Shown: positions 1-6,072, counted from the stretch's first letter. The stretch: 6,385 nt of DNA from Akkermansiaceae bacterium (GCA_023300065.1 JALZWJ010000052.1:1-6385), one strand, 5' to 3'. Numbers and translations are program-made. Notes: generated from the letters alone by a model not told the origin.

Positions 1-1289
1 GAAAATACTGAAGATCCTATGAAATTTGATTTGTAGATTTCGATATTCTTAAATATTTTGACGCCAGTTAAAACTAAGGATTCTGAAAAATATTTCACAT
101 TCATTTCTACCCCTCTATTTCCACGCTTAACTCCAGAAACCCTAGTATTACTAATACTAAAAAGCCCTCCAATTTCAGCACCATCAAACCAAATCGTTCC
201 ATCGAATTGAGAATTAGAAATAACCAACGTTTTACCTAACTTGAAGCCGCGAGCGTAAAGAGAGGCACCCATATCTAATCTCTCTTCTGCTGGCTCAGGA
301 GTTCCAAAATCCTTTGACCAATTTAAAGATGAGTCGACAGACTTAATCCAAGAGCGTCGGAGATCTAAAATCCCCCCAACTTCGGTGTTAACTAAATTTA
401 CGGATCCAAAAGAGGCAAAAGAAAAATCCTGTTGGTTTTCGACATATTCAGGGAGAGCCTTCATCTCCTTAGAGATTTTCTTATCCCCTAGGAGTAAACT
501 CCCACCAATTTTTGAGCGCTTGATACTTAAAGCTGTCCTCGGAACTAAGTTGCCAATCCTTGACCCGGCAGTAAAAAATCCACCCCGAGCATTGATTGAT
601 CCTTCGATCCGGGAATCGTTTAAATTAACCTGATTGGAAGCTTCAAAACCATCGCCTATCAATAGAGAACTTTTACAAATGAGCCTTTGAGCTTTCAGAG
701 AAATTGAAGGTTCAGGATGACCGCTTGATTCGGTGATTATATCCCCCCCTAGATTAGCTCCCCTCAAATCAATCACTCCTCCAACAAAAGAATTTTCAAG
801 ATTTATGCCTCCAGAAGATCGAAAACACTTTTTAGCCCCCCCTCCAAAACTCAAATTTCCACGGGAAGTAAGATTAGTAGCTTCTAGTAGTTTGATTTCA
901 CTCCCATGGAAGTCTAGATCACCCAAAGTAGCTTTTGTTAAATTGATAGTTACGTTTGGAAGCCTACAATTTTTCAGGATTAAAGATGATTTTAAATTGA
1001 TCCGCGATAAATTTAGTTTAATTGCCACATCAGAGTCCAACCCTGTGAATTCTACTCCAAAGATCGTGTTTCTAGCTAAATCTAGATGATCAGACAGCAG
1101 AACCCTAACGAGCTCCAAAGCTGAAATACTGCAAAGTTTTCCCTGGGTTGAGGAGTCCTTGTTCTCCCACCTGATGTAACCTTCCTGGTTTGCGATTGTT
1201 TTCTTAGCCCATTTCTGAAACTGACTTGGTAAGTCATCAAATGAGATTTTATGAGCTAGCCTAAGGACTATTTTAAATACGCTAAGCAT
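1..1289 (-). CDS. Beta-helix-like repeat protein, 3' end beyond the window (429 codons visible)
   Basis: An uninterrupted minus-strand frame starts at ATG 1289-1287 and runs off the left edge. The start is the only ATG after an in-frame TAA at 1331-1329, and AAGGGG at 1301-1306 lies 11 nt upstream as a plausible ribosome site. Residues 1-75 are a non-repetitive N-terminal part (MLSVFKIVLRL..., then SALELVRVLL). From about residue 80 onward, short beta-strand-like repeats follow with the loose pattern [S/T]-x-[I/V/F]-x-G-x-[I/L]-x-[L/F], for example SFVGGVIDLRGANLGGDI (167-184), SRIEGSI (226-232), SKIGGSLLL (259-267), TEVGGILDL (302-310) and AEIGGLFSI (371-379). This fits the right-handed beta-helix or pentapeptide-like proteins often labelled 'membrane-associated oxidoreductase' in databases. 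I see no catalytic motif, cofactor site, signal peptide or clear membrane span, so that name should not be taken as a function. The gene is AT-rich compared with its neighbours, which may indicate transfer. The reading frame is near certain, the fold likely and the function unknown. Confidence 0.85.
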   Translation of the reverse strand, partial: MLSVFKIVLRLAHKISFDDLPSQFQKWAKKTIANQEGYIRWENKDSSTQGKLCSISALELVRVLLSDHLDLARNTIFGVEFTGLDSDVAIKLNLSRINLKSSLILKNCRLPNVTINLTKATLGDLDFHGSEIKLLEATNLTSRGNLSFGGGAKKCFRSSGGINLENSFVGGVIDLRGANLGGDIITESSGHPEPSISLKAQRLICKSSLLIGDGFEASNQVNLNDSRIEGSINARGGFFTAGSRIGNLVPRTALSIKRSKIGGSLLLGDKKISKEMKALPEYVENQQDFSFASFGSVNLVNTEVGGILDLRRSWIKSVDSSLNWSKDFGTPEPAEERLDMGASLYARGFKLGKTLVISNSQFDGTIWFDGAEIGGLFSISNTRVSGVKRGNRGVEMNVKYFSESLVLTGVKIFKNIEIYKSNFIGSSVF

Positions 1290-1360
1290 GTGATTACTAA
1301 CCCCTTCATTAGAAAAAAATGAGACCTGTTAAAAGTGAAATTTACCGAATCCAAGAAAAG

Positions 1361-1373
1361 TATGCCAGGCATA
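1361..1373. promoter_or_regulatory. Small palindrome upstream of the beta-helix gene, possible operator
   Basis: TATGCC-A-GGCATA is a perfect inverted repeat with 6-bp arms around one central base, about 72 bp upstream of the minus-strand start at 1289. Its position would suit a dimeric regulator controlling that gene. No convincing -35/-10 pair is visible next to it; TTGGAT (1354-1349, minus strand) is the best weak -35-like string. A palindrome this short can arise by chance. Confidence 0.25.
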
Positions 1374-1501
1374 CGGTAGGGGGAATATCTCTCTATTCCT
1401 GTGTCTTCAATGTTCTCGAGACGGTATGGGCGGGGTGAGATGGGGCAGGAATCGAGGCGAAGCGGAGAGGTCCCCAGACTCCCAAATCTGCCCGAAACTA
1501 A

Positions 1502-1550
1502 AAGCCCCCGAATGCAGTGACGCCGCCGAATCTACAATGATCGAGGGCTT
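1502..1550 (-). terminator. Intrinsic terminator-like stem-loop after the FG-GAP gene
   Basis: Reading the minus strand downstream of the stop at 1586, AAGCCCTCGA (1550-1541) pairs with TCGGGGGCTT (1511-1502) in nine Watson-Crick pairs and one G-U pair. A GC-rich loop of about 29 nt lies between the arms. The second arm runs directly into TTTTAGTTT. The position about 36 nt past the stop codon fits termination of the FG-GAP transcript and implies that the beta-helix gene further along has its own promoter. The long loop is the weak point. Confidence 0.55.
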
Positions 1551-1585
1551 CTTCTCGAAAGTCGCTCGTCAGGTCTAGGATGTCT

Positions 1586-3913
1586 TTATTCCTCGACGAC
1601 ACGTATGAACAACTTAGGCCGGCCATTAAGAGTAAGCTCACTCAGGTCAATAGTCTCAGTAGTAAAGCCACTTCCATTTGCATCGCTCTCGATCCCAGTC
1701 ACTAGGCCTTCTTCCCAAGTGATGAGATCTTCGCTGAAGTCCACTCGGTAAGTGGTATTAGGAAGCGAACGCCAAGTAAGAGAAATCGCGTCTAACTCTG
1801 CATCGACTTCTATTCCAGTGATTTCCAATGGCTCAATAATAGATACGTTGAACACGTAAGCTGCTCCAGAGGAGCTCTGGCTATTATCGTCACCACCTGT
1901 CAGATCACTGTCTTCTCGTATTGCCCCGGCGATAATCGTATTACCAGAGATCGCTACTTTGGCACCAAAAGTGTCGGTTGAACCCGCATTGTTGGCCTTT
2001 AAAAATGACTCCTGAGTCCACTCTGTGCCACTCTGCATGAAGACATAGGCCGCTCCTGAGACAGTTTCACTGTTGTCGCTACCGCCGCCTGTTGCGCTGC
2101 TGTCTTCAGAAGATGCTCCGACGACGAGCGTGTTTCCAGATAATGCGACTGAGGTGCCGAATCGATCTCCTTCTTCCGCATTATCTGCTTTTAGAAAGGC
2201 TTGCTGACTCCACGTTTCTCCGCTGCGCACGAAAACATAAGCTCCTCCTGAGTTTAAGGCACTGTTGTCTGCATCACCTCCGCTCAGGCTGCTGTCTTCT
2301 CTGTTTGCTCCGACGGCGATGATGTCTCCCGAGACTCCCACAGAGATCCCGAATTCATCATCCTCATCTGCATTAGTTGCCTTCAGGAAAGCCTGTTGGC
2401 TCCATGACGTTTCGTTTCGCACAAACACATAGGCGGCTCCTGCGGCTTCGGCACTGTTGTCTTCGCTTCCGCCATCTGCGCTGCTGGACTCTTCATTGGC
2501 GCCAACGACGGCAGTGCTCCCTGAAATCGCCACGGAGATGCCGAACTCGTCTCCAGCTCCGGCATTGTCTGCTTTTAGAAAAGCCTGCTGACTCCATGTC
2601 GTGCCGCTCCGCTCGAAGATGTAGGCAGCTCCTGCATTGGTAGCGCTCCCGTCGTCGCCGCCGCCAGTGGCGCTGCTGTCTTCTTCATTTGCTCCGACGA
2701 TGATCGTGTTCCCAGATACTGCCACAGATACGCCGAACCTGTCTCTAGAGCCCGCATTGTCTGCTTTCAGAAAAGCCTGCTGACTCCACGTCGTTCCGTT
2801 CCGGACAAAGACGTAAGCCGCTCCTGCTCCGAACAAAGTATTGTCATCAGGATCATCTACGGTGCGGCTAGCCTCTCCTACAGATCCAATGACTAGGGTG
2901 TCTTCAGAGATGGCTACCGAGGTGCCAAATTCGTCATTGTTCCCTGTATTGGGAGCCTTCAGAAAAGCCTGCTGGCTCCATGTCGCGCCATCCCGAACGA
3001 AGACGTAGGCTGCTCCTACAAAAGATCCGCTGTTGTCGCTACCGTCGCCAATGATGCTACTATCTTCTCTTCGCGCACCAACGATTGCGGTGTCTCCAGA
3101 GACTGCGACGGAAAATCCAAACTCATCGTTTGATTCAAGATTATCTGCCTTCAGAAATGCCTGTTGAGTGAAGGTCGGATCGATCGTCAGTGGGTAACGC
3201 GCTCCTGCATCATCGACTTCGAGTTGTAATTTTTCCCCATTTTGGGCTGCGGCCATCCGTGCTGGGAGCTCCTTGTTTGTGGCATCCCAGACGCGTAGCT
3301 TATCATAATCCAGCACCTTGAGTCCGGTTTCCTTATCCTGCAATTCTGCCCGTTGCCCGTTATCTCTTACCGAGATGATGAGGTCTCCTTCCACCGCGAT
3401 AGATAGGAGGAGCTTTGCTCCAGCTTCCATTGGGCGACTCTCCAGCGTGAAGCCATGTTCTAGTCCGGTCGGGCGGTTGACAAACCACTCGGTTAAGCCC
3501 GGTCGTGAAATCTCGAGGCGTTGGCCATCGCGTCGTAATTCGCCCGTCGCCACTTCCGCTCCACCGGCGGATTCCAAACGCCAATTGGATTGATAACTAC
3601 CCTTGTCTTTATTGGGCACATTTAGATGGAGTCCTTTAGAGTCGAAGGTCGCATTTAAGCCATGCTTTGCGTTTTGAGCATAAACTTTTTCAGGAGCACC
3701 TGCAACTTTGAGCATGCTGTATTGTGCGGTGTGAATTGCCTCGTCTAGTGATTCGTATTGGCCGACACTCTTTAGATGATCAATCGCCTCTTTTCCTACG
3801 AGGTTTTGTTGAGCCTTGGCTTGTCCTACAAAGAGAGAGGAGAGGAAGAGGAGCGTCGCTAATATTGCAGTGCGGGTAAATTTCTCACGCTTTCCCTTGA
3901 ACATGGTTTTCAT
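1586..3913 (-). CDS. Secreted seven-repeat FG-GAP beta-propeller protein with a C-terminal module
   Basis: This is a 775-residue exported protein. Residues 1-34 are a Sec signal peptide: a basic n-region (K/R at 2, 6, 8, 9, 11, 14), a hydrophobic core AILATLLFLSSLFV (16-29), and likely cleavage after A32-K-A34. Residues 36-247 form a domain rich in beta-strands that ends in DDAGARYPLTIDP, a form seen ahead of extracellular repeat regions in bacterial surface proteins. Residues 248-689 hold seven FG-GAP-type repeats (WSQQAFLKADN...D-FG-SVA-SG...VGA-EDSS...GAAYVFVR), which suggests an integrin-alpha-like seven-bladed propeller. Acidic loops such as GGGDDG and GGDADN could bind Ca2+. Residues 696-775 are a verrucomicrobial-type C-terminal module (ISLTWRSLPNTTYRVDFSEDLITW...LFIRVVEE). 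No cysteine is present, as suits an exported protein. The first ATG was chosen because M1 leaves the signal peptide complete; M4 is possible, and neither has a strong Shine-Dalgarno site. A role in surface adhesion or matrix formation is inferred; no enzyme motif is visible. Confidence 0.93.
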   Translation of the reverse strand: MKTMFKGKREKFTRTAILATLLFLSSLFVGQAKAQQNLVGKEAIDHLKSVGQYESLDEAIHTAQYSMLKVAGAPEKVYAQNAKHGLNATFDSKGLHLNVPNKDKGSYQSNWRLESAGGAEVATGELRRDGQRLEISRPGLTEWFVNRPTGLEHGFTLESRPMEAGAKLLLSIAVEGDLIISVRDNGQRAELQDKETGLKVLDYDKLRVWDATNKELPARMAAAQNGEKLQLEVDDAGARYPLTIDPTFTQQAFLKADNLESNDEFGFSVAVSGDTAIVGARREDSSIIGDGSDNSGSFVGAAYVFVRDGATWSQQAFLKAPNTGNNDEFGTSVAISEDTLVIGSVGEASRTVDDPDDNTLFGAGAAYVFVRNGTTWSQQAFLKADNAGSRDRFGVSVAVSGNTIIVGANEEDSSATGGGDDGSATNAGAAYIFERSGTTWSQQAFLKADNAGAGDEFGISVAISGSTAVVGANEESSSADGGSEDNSAEAAGAAYVFVRNETSWSQQAFLKATNADEDDEFGISVGVSGDIIAVGANREDSSLSGGDADNSALNSGGAYVFVRSGETWSQQAFLKADNAEEGDRFGTSVALSGNTLVVGASSEDSSATGGGSDNSETVSGAAYVFMQSGTEWTQESFLKANNAGSTDTFGAKVAISGNTIIAGAIREDSDLTGGDDNSQSSSGAAYVFNVSIIEPLEITGIEVDAELDAISLTWRSLPNTTYRVDFSEDLITWEEGLVTGIESDANGSGFTTETIDLSELTLNGRPKLFIRVVEE
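1847..3172 (-). repeat. Seven tandem 192-bp units encoding the propeller blades
   Basis: The repeat-start residue recurs at 248 (F), 312, 376, 440, 504, 568 and 632 (all W), exactly 64 residues or 192 bp apart with no indel between the starts of units 1 and 7. Unit 7 is cut at about 58 residues, where the C-terminal module begins. DNA identity is also evident: strings close to AGAAAAGCCTGCTGACTCCA recur every 192 bp on the plus strand, near 2191, 2382, 2574, 2766 and 2958. Unit 2 has the most divergent loop (VGEASRTVDDPDDNTLFGAG). The DNA-level similarity suggests tandem duplication or gene conversion. Confidence 0.92.
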
Positions 3914-4016
3914 AATATTTTCTTGCGATGGTGTTACATATACAAATCAGGTCGTTTCAGTGTGCACAAGCGTTCTTTCTCTACCAGTGTTTGAAAAAAA
4001 AGTGCCTGTCATGGAG

Positions 4017-4035
4017 AAGTCATCCGCGATGACTT
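4017..4035. promoter_or_regulatory. Perfect 8-bp inverted repeat between the divergent genes, candidate operator
   Basis: AAGTCATC-CGC-GATGACTT has perfect 8-bp arms around a 3-base centre. It lies about 104 bp upstream of the FG-GAP start and 131 bp upstream of the sulfotransferase start. It is not GC-rich and has no adjoining T-run on either strand, so a terminator is unlikely. A binding site for a dimeric regulator acting on one or both genes is the simplest reading. The regulator is not in this window. Confidence 0.4.
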
Positions 4036-4109
4036 TGTGTTCGCTAATTTTTTTGAATTTCTCGACAGCCATAGGAGGTTTACTCGGATAGAGTTTGTTT
4101 AGTAAAAAT

Positions 4110-4153
4110 CGTGTCGGGCCATTTTTAAGTAGCCCGTATTTCTATACGACACG
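4110..4153 (+). promoter_or_regulatory. Nested inverted repeats just upstream of the sulfotransferase start
   Basis: The outer arms CGTGTCG (4110-4116) and CGACACG (4147-4153) enclose the inner arms CGGGC (4115-4119) and GCCCG (4132-4136), which share two bases with the outer left arm. In RNA this could form a stem ending 12 nt before the ATG at 4166; in DNA the outer pair could be an operator. The gene has only a weak ribosome site (GAGATACAAAG), so a structured leader affecting initiation is possible. The arms are short and the two stems partly compete. Confidence 0.35.
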
Positions 4154-4165
4154 CGAGATACAAAG

Positions 4166-5701
4166 ATGCTGGAGCAAGATCGAATCATGAAGCTACGTGA
4201 GCAGGCGAATGCACTTCGAATGGAGGGCAGTCACTCGAAAGCGGTAGCCCTTTTACAAAAGGCCCGTAAGAAATGGCCGACTGATGCTAATCTGCTCACG
4301 GATCTGGCTTCCAGCTATGCAAGTTTTCCTGCGTTTGAGAAGGCCGAAGAATGTTTGTGTAAATTGTTAGAGAGATTTCCTGATAACGAGGAACTCCTTC
4401 TGTTCGCAGGCGATTTAAGGGGGTCGATGCGTTGTCTCGACACATCACTTTTGAGCTATCAAAGGGTCTCTAAGTTGAACCCAAAATCCGCGACCTCTTG
4501 GTTGAAGTCCGCTGAGGTGCTAGAACGTCAGAGTCGGTTGGAGGATTCCCGGCAATGCATAGAGCGGGCACTTCAACTTGACCCTAAATCAGAGGCCGCT
4601 CGTTTTAGAGAAGCCGTGCTCCTGACTCGGGAAGAACGTTTAGATGATGCTGCGCAATCGCTGGCTGACTTGCTGCAGAGTGGCTTGACCGACCGTGAGA
4701 TTCATTGGAAGGCGGGGCATCAGCTCGCTAAAGTCCTGGATAAGATGGGAGATTTCTCCAGTGCAGCGCAGGTCTGGCAGGCCTCGAAGCAAGGGATGGA
4801 GGTCAATTATTCTAGCGAGATTAAAACAGCCCGAGAAGCCTTCGAGCTGAAAGCATCCTTGATCAGAAAGCTGACAGAAGAGCTGACTCCAGCACGACTT
4901 AAGTCTTGGCGAGATCAAGGAAGTGATCTCCTTCAACCTAGCGTTCTCGCTGGTCACCCTAGGAGTGGGACAACTTTACTTGAGACGATTTTGGATCGAC
5001 ACAGCAAGCTCGTAAGTTTGGAGGAGACTAGCTGTATGGAGAATTCGGTGTTCCGCTCAGTTTTTGGCGGGACGGGGGCTAAGCCGGAGTTGTTTGATGC
5101 TGGTTTCCTTGATGGAGTTTCAAGAGCCAAGCTACGCAAGGCAGGAAGCGATTATCAAAAATCGGCTCAACAATACCTCAGCGGAGGGCTTCAGAATCGT
5201 TTGCTCCTAGATAAGAACCCGATGCTTACCCACTTCTTCGGGGTAGCACTGCGCTTTTTTCCTGAGATGAAATCTTTAATTCTCATCCGAGATCCACGGG
5301 ATGTTTGCCTGAGTTGCTACCAGCAGCCAGTGGGCGTCGTGACGTCGAATGTGTCTTGGTTGAGGGTGGAGGATGTGATGAGATCTTATCAAGATATTAT
5401 GGGAGTCTGGATCAAGCTGAGGGAGGTCCTGTCTGATGGCTGGCTTGAGGTTCGCTATGAGGAGTTGGTGAAAAATACTGATGGTGAGGCGAAGAAAGCG
5501 GTGGAGTTTCTCGGGCTCCCTTGGGAGGAAAAAACCTTGGATCTGAAGGACGAAGAACGGACCATTTTTTCCCCGACCTATGCAGATGCGATCAAGCCTG
5601 TCTACCGGACTGCGGTGAGAAAATGGGAGCGATACGGGGAGCTCTTGGACCCGCATTTACCTCTATTGGATCCCCTTGTTCGAGAGCTTGGGTATTCGTA
5701 A
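4166..5701 (+). CDS. TPR-containing PAPS-dependent sulfotransferase
   Basis: A 511-residue cytoplasmic-type protein without a signal peptide. Residues 8 to about 205 are helical tetratricopeptide repeats of roughly 34 residues (for example AVALLQKARKKWPTDANLL and SRQCIERALQLDPKSEAARF), a likely protein-binding platform. From about residue 258 a sulfotransferase domain follows (Sulfotransfer_3 or tyrosylprotein-sulfotransferase type). The 5'-phosphosulfate loop is GHPRSGTTLLE (263-273). Glu286 or Glu287 in SLEETSC lies where the catalytic Glu of TPST enzymes is expected. DKNP (349-352) and FFPEMKSLILIRDPRDVCLS (364-383) carry the 3'-phosphate site, with Arg375 and Ser383. EVRYEELV (428-435) and the C-terminal YRTAVRKWERYGELL complete the family pattern. 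It should move sulfate from PAPS to a hydroxyl on a protein or glycan; the acceptor cannot be read from sequence. The length is usual for TPR-sulfotransferases and all key motifs are present. The start may be ATG 4166 or in-frame ATG 4187. It is transcribed divergently from the FG-GAP gene, and no operon partner is visible. Confidence 0.93.
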   Translation: MLEQDRIMKLREQANALRMEGSHSKAVALLQKARKKWPTDANLLTDLASSYASFPAFEKAEECLCKLLERFPDNEELLLFAGDLRGSMRCLDTSLLSYQRVSKLNPKSATSWLKSAEVLERQSRLEDSRQCIERALQLDPKSEAARFREAVLLTREERLDDAAQSLADLLQSGLTDREIHWKAGHQLAKVLDKMGDFSSAAQVWQASKQGMEVNYSSEIKTAREAFELKASLIRKLTEELTPARLKSWRDQGSDLLQPSVLAGHPRSGTTLLETILDRHSKLVSLEETSCMENSVFRSVFGGTGAKPELFDAGFLDGVSRAKLRKAGSDYQKSAQQYLSGGLQNRLLLDKNPMLTHFFGVALRFFPEMKSLILIRDPRDVCLSCYQQPVGVVTSNVSWLRVEDVMRSYQDIMGVWIKLREVLSDGWLEVRYEELVKNTDGEAKKAVEFLGLPWEEKTLDLKDEERTIFSPTYADAIKPVYRTAVRKWERYGELLDPHLPLLDPLVRELGYS

Positions 5702-5715
5702 ATTACGGAAACGAA

Positions 5716-5745
5716 AAAGCCTTCTTTATGAAAAAAGAAGGCTTT
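5716..5745. terminator. 12-bp perfect hairpin after the sulfotransferase, probably bidirectional
   Basis: AAAGCCTTCTTT (5716-5727) and AAAGAAGGCTTT (5734-5745) are perfect arms around a 6-nt loop, starting 15 bp after the stop codon. On the plus strand the stem ends in TTT followed by GGG, a short U-tract. On the minus strand it is followed by TTTTTCG, a better one. It therefore probably stops sulfotransferase transcripts and also any minus-strand transcripts arriving from the right. Confidence 0.7.
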
Positions 5746-5761
5746 GGGAAGGAGAGTCATA

Positions 5762-5787
5762 AAGTAATTCTTAGTTTAGAATTACTT
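5762..5787. terminator. Second perfect 10-bp inverted repeat, weak terminator candidate
   Basis: AAGTAATTCT (5762-5771) and AGAATTACTT (5778-5787) pair perfectly around a 6-nt loop. The stem is AT-rich and lacks a T-run on the plus strand. On the minus strand it overlaps the TAA (5784-5782) that closes the PEP-CTERM-like tail and is followed by TTTATG. It may be the original 3' hairpin of that lost gene. Confidence 0.4.
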
Positions 5788-5835
5788 CCGACGACGGGCA
5801 ATCAAAGCAAGGCAGCCCTGAAACGATGCCCTTAA
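5782..5835 (-). pseudogene. Remnant of a PEP-CTERM-like C-terminal tail
   Basis: The minus strand reads LRASFQGCLALIARRRK followed by TAA at 5784-5782. A short hydrophobic segment followed by an Arg-rich end is how PEP-CTERM sorting tails close, and verrucomicrobial examples often end in ...LALI-x-RRRK. The PEP motif itself, expected about 20-25 residues before the stop, is absent: upstream of 5835 the sequence becomes antisense to the transposase remnant. I infer that the body of a secreted PEP-CTERM protein was lost by insertion or deletion at that point. The visible tail is only about 17 residues, so chance similarity cannot be excluded. Confidence 0.4.
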
Positions 5836-6072
5836 GGGCGCAAAGACGTTGTCATCGTCAAGATGGCCCAACATCTCTCTCTTCCAGATCTCGCCAAGCA
5901 AGAAGCTATCAGTCTCCCCACCCACTATGGGTGGCGACGCCAAGCGCGAGGACAAGGCCTGCTCATGCCCCCAAGCGACGACACCCCCGAGGGCTGGAAC
6001 TCCACTGACAAGTTCAATACAGTCCTCCAAACCGCCTCCATGAACGAGACTCAACTTCCCCCGCTGGGCTAG
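5836..6072 (+). pseudogene. Transposase helix-turn-helix (OrfA-like, probably IS3-type) remnant
   Basis: After an in-frame TAA at 5833-5835, the plus strand reads RKDVVIVKMAQHLSLPDLAK, then a helix-turn-helix (LSLPDLAKQEAISLPTHYGW) and RRQARGQGLLMP. A linker (SDDTPEGW) and NSTDKFNTVLQTASMNETQL follow. This is the typical order of IS transposase OrfA proteins: HTH with LYxWRxQAR, then W-x-x-x-D-K-F-x-x-V-L-x-T-A-x-x-N-E-x-x-L. In that family the next segment is usually YCRxxGLYPEQ. Here it is replaced by PPLG and a TAG at 6070-6072, so homology stops at about 6057. The 5' end is also missing, and no DDE catalytic partner is present. It is a dead fragment. Recognition as a transposase is fairly firm; the IS3 assignment is less so. 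Confidence 0.7.

Noticed and set aside
385..1089. Two plus-strand open frames (385-633 and 733-1089)
   Set aside because: Both are antisense to the long minus-strand beta-helix gene, whose frame has coherent repeats; the plus-strand peptides show no domain or convincing start site.
1423..1470. tmRNA or tRNA 3'-end-like text on the minus strand (CTCGATTCCTGCC...ATCTCACC)
   Set aside because: It resembles a T-loop and acceptor end only loosely, lacks a proper T-stem and CCA, and has no other tmRNA parts; an attachment site cannot be supported.
1847..3172. Regular repeats considered as a CRISPR array or DNA satellite
   Set aside because: The units are 192 bp, wholly coding in one frame and encode FG-GAP blades; there are no short identical repeats with unique spacers.
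1999..3593. Several 60-91 residue frames on both strands inside the FG-GAP gene
   Set aside because: They recur with the 192-bp repeat unit and are out-of-frame echoes of it, with Arg/Cys/Leu-rich nonsense composition.
4073..4078. Perfect AGGAGG ribosome-site-like string
   Set aside because: No ATG or GTG follows at a usable distance, and the TTG at 4095 is out of frame with the sulfotransferase, so no leader peptide can be supported.
3816..4091. 91-residue plus-strand frame across the start of the FG-GAP gene into the intergenic region
   Set aside because: The first third is antisense to the signal peptide, there is no recognisable domain, and it has no clear ribosome site.
4640..5656. Minus-strand frames of 61-126 residues inside the sulfotransferase gene
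   Set aside because: They are antisense to an intact enzyme with all family motifs and have no sign of independent coding.
5826..6043. Alternative plus-strand frames overlapping the transposase remnant
   Set aside because: The frame through ATG 5863 carries the recognisable HTH and linker; the other frames do not.
5782..6054. 90-residue minus-strand frame as a single real gene
   Set aside because: Most of it is antisense to the transposase HTH remnant; only the last ~17 residues have their own meaning, so it was split into two remnants.
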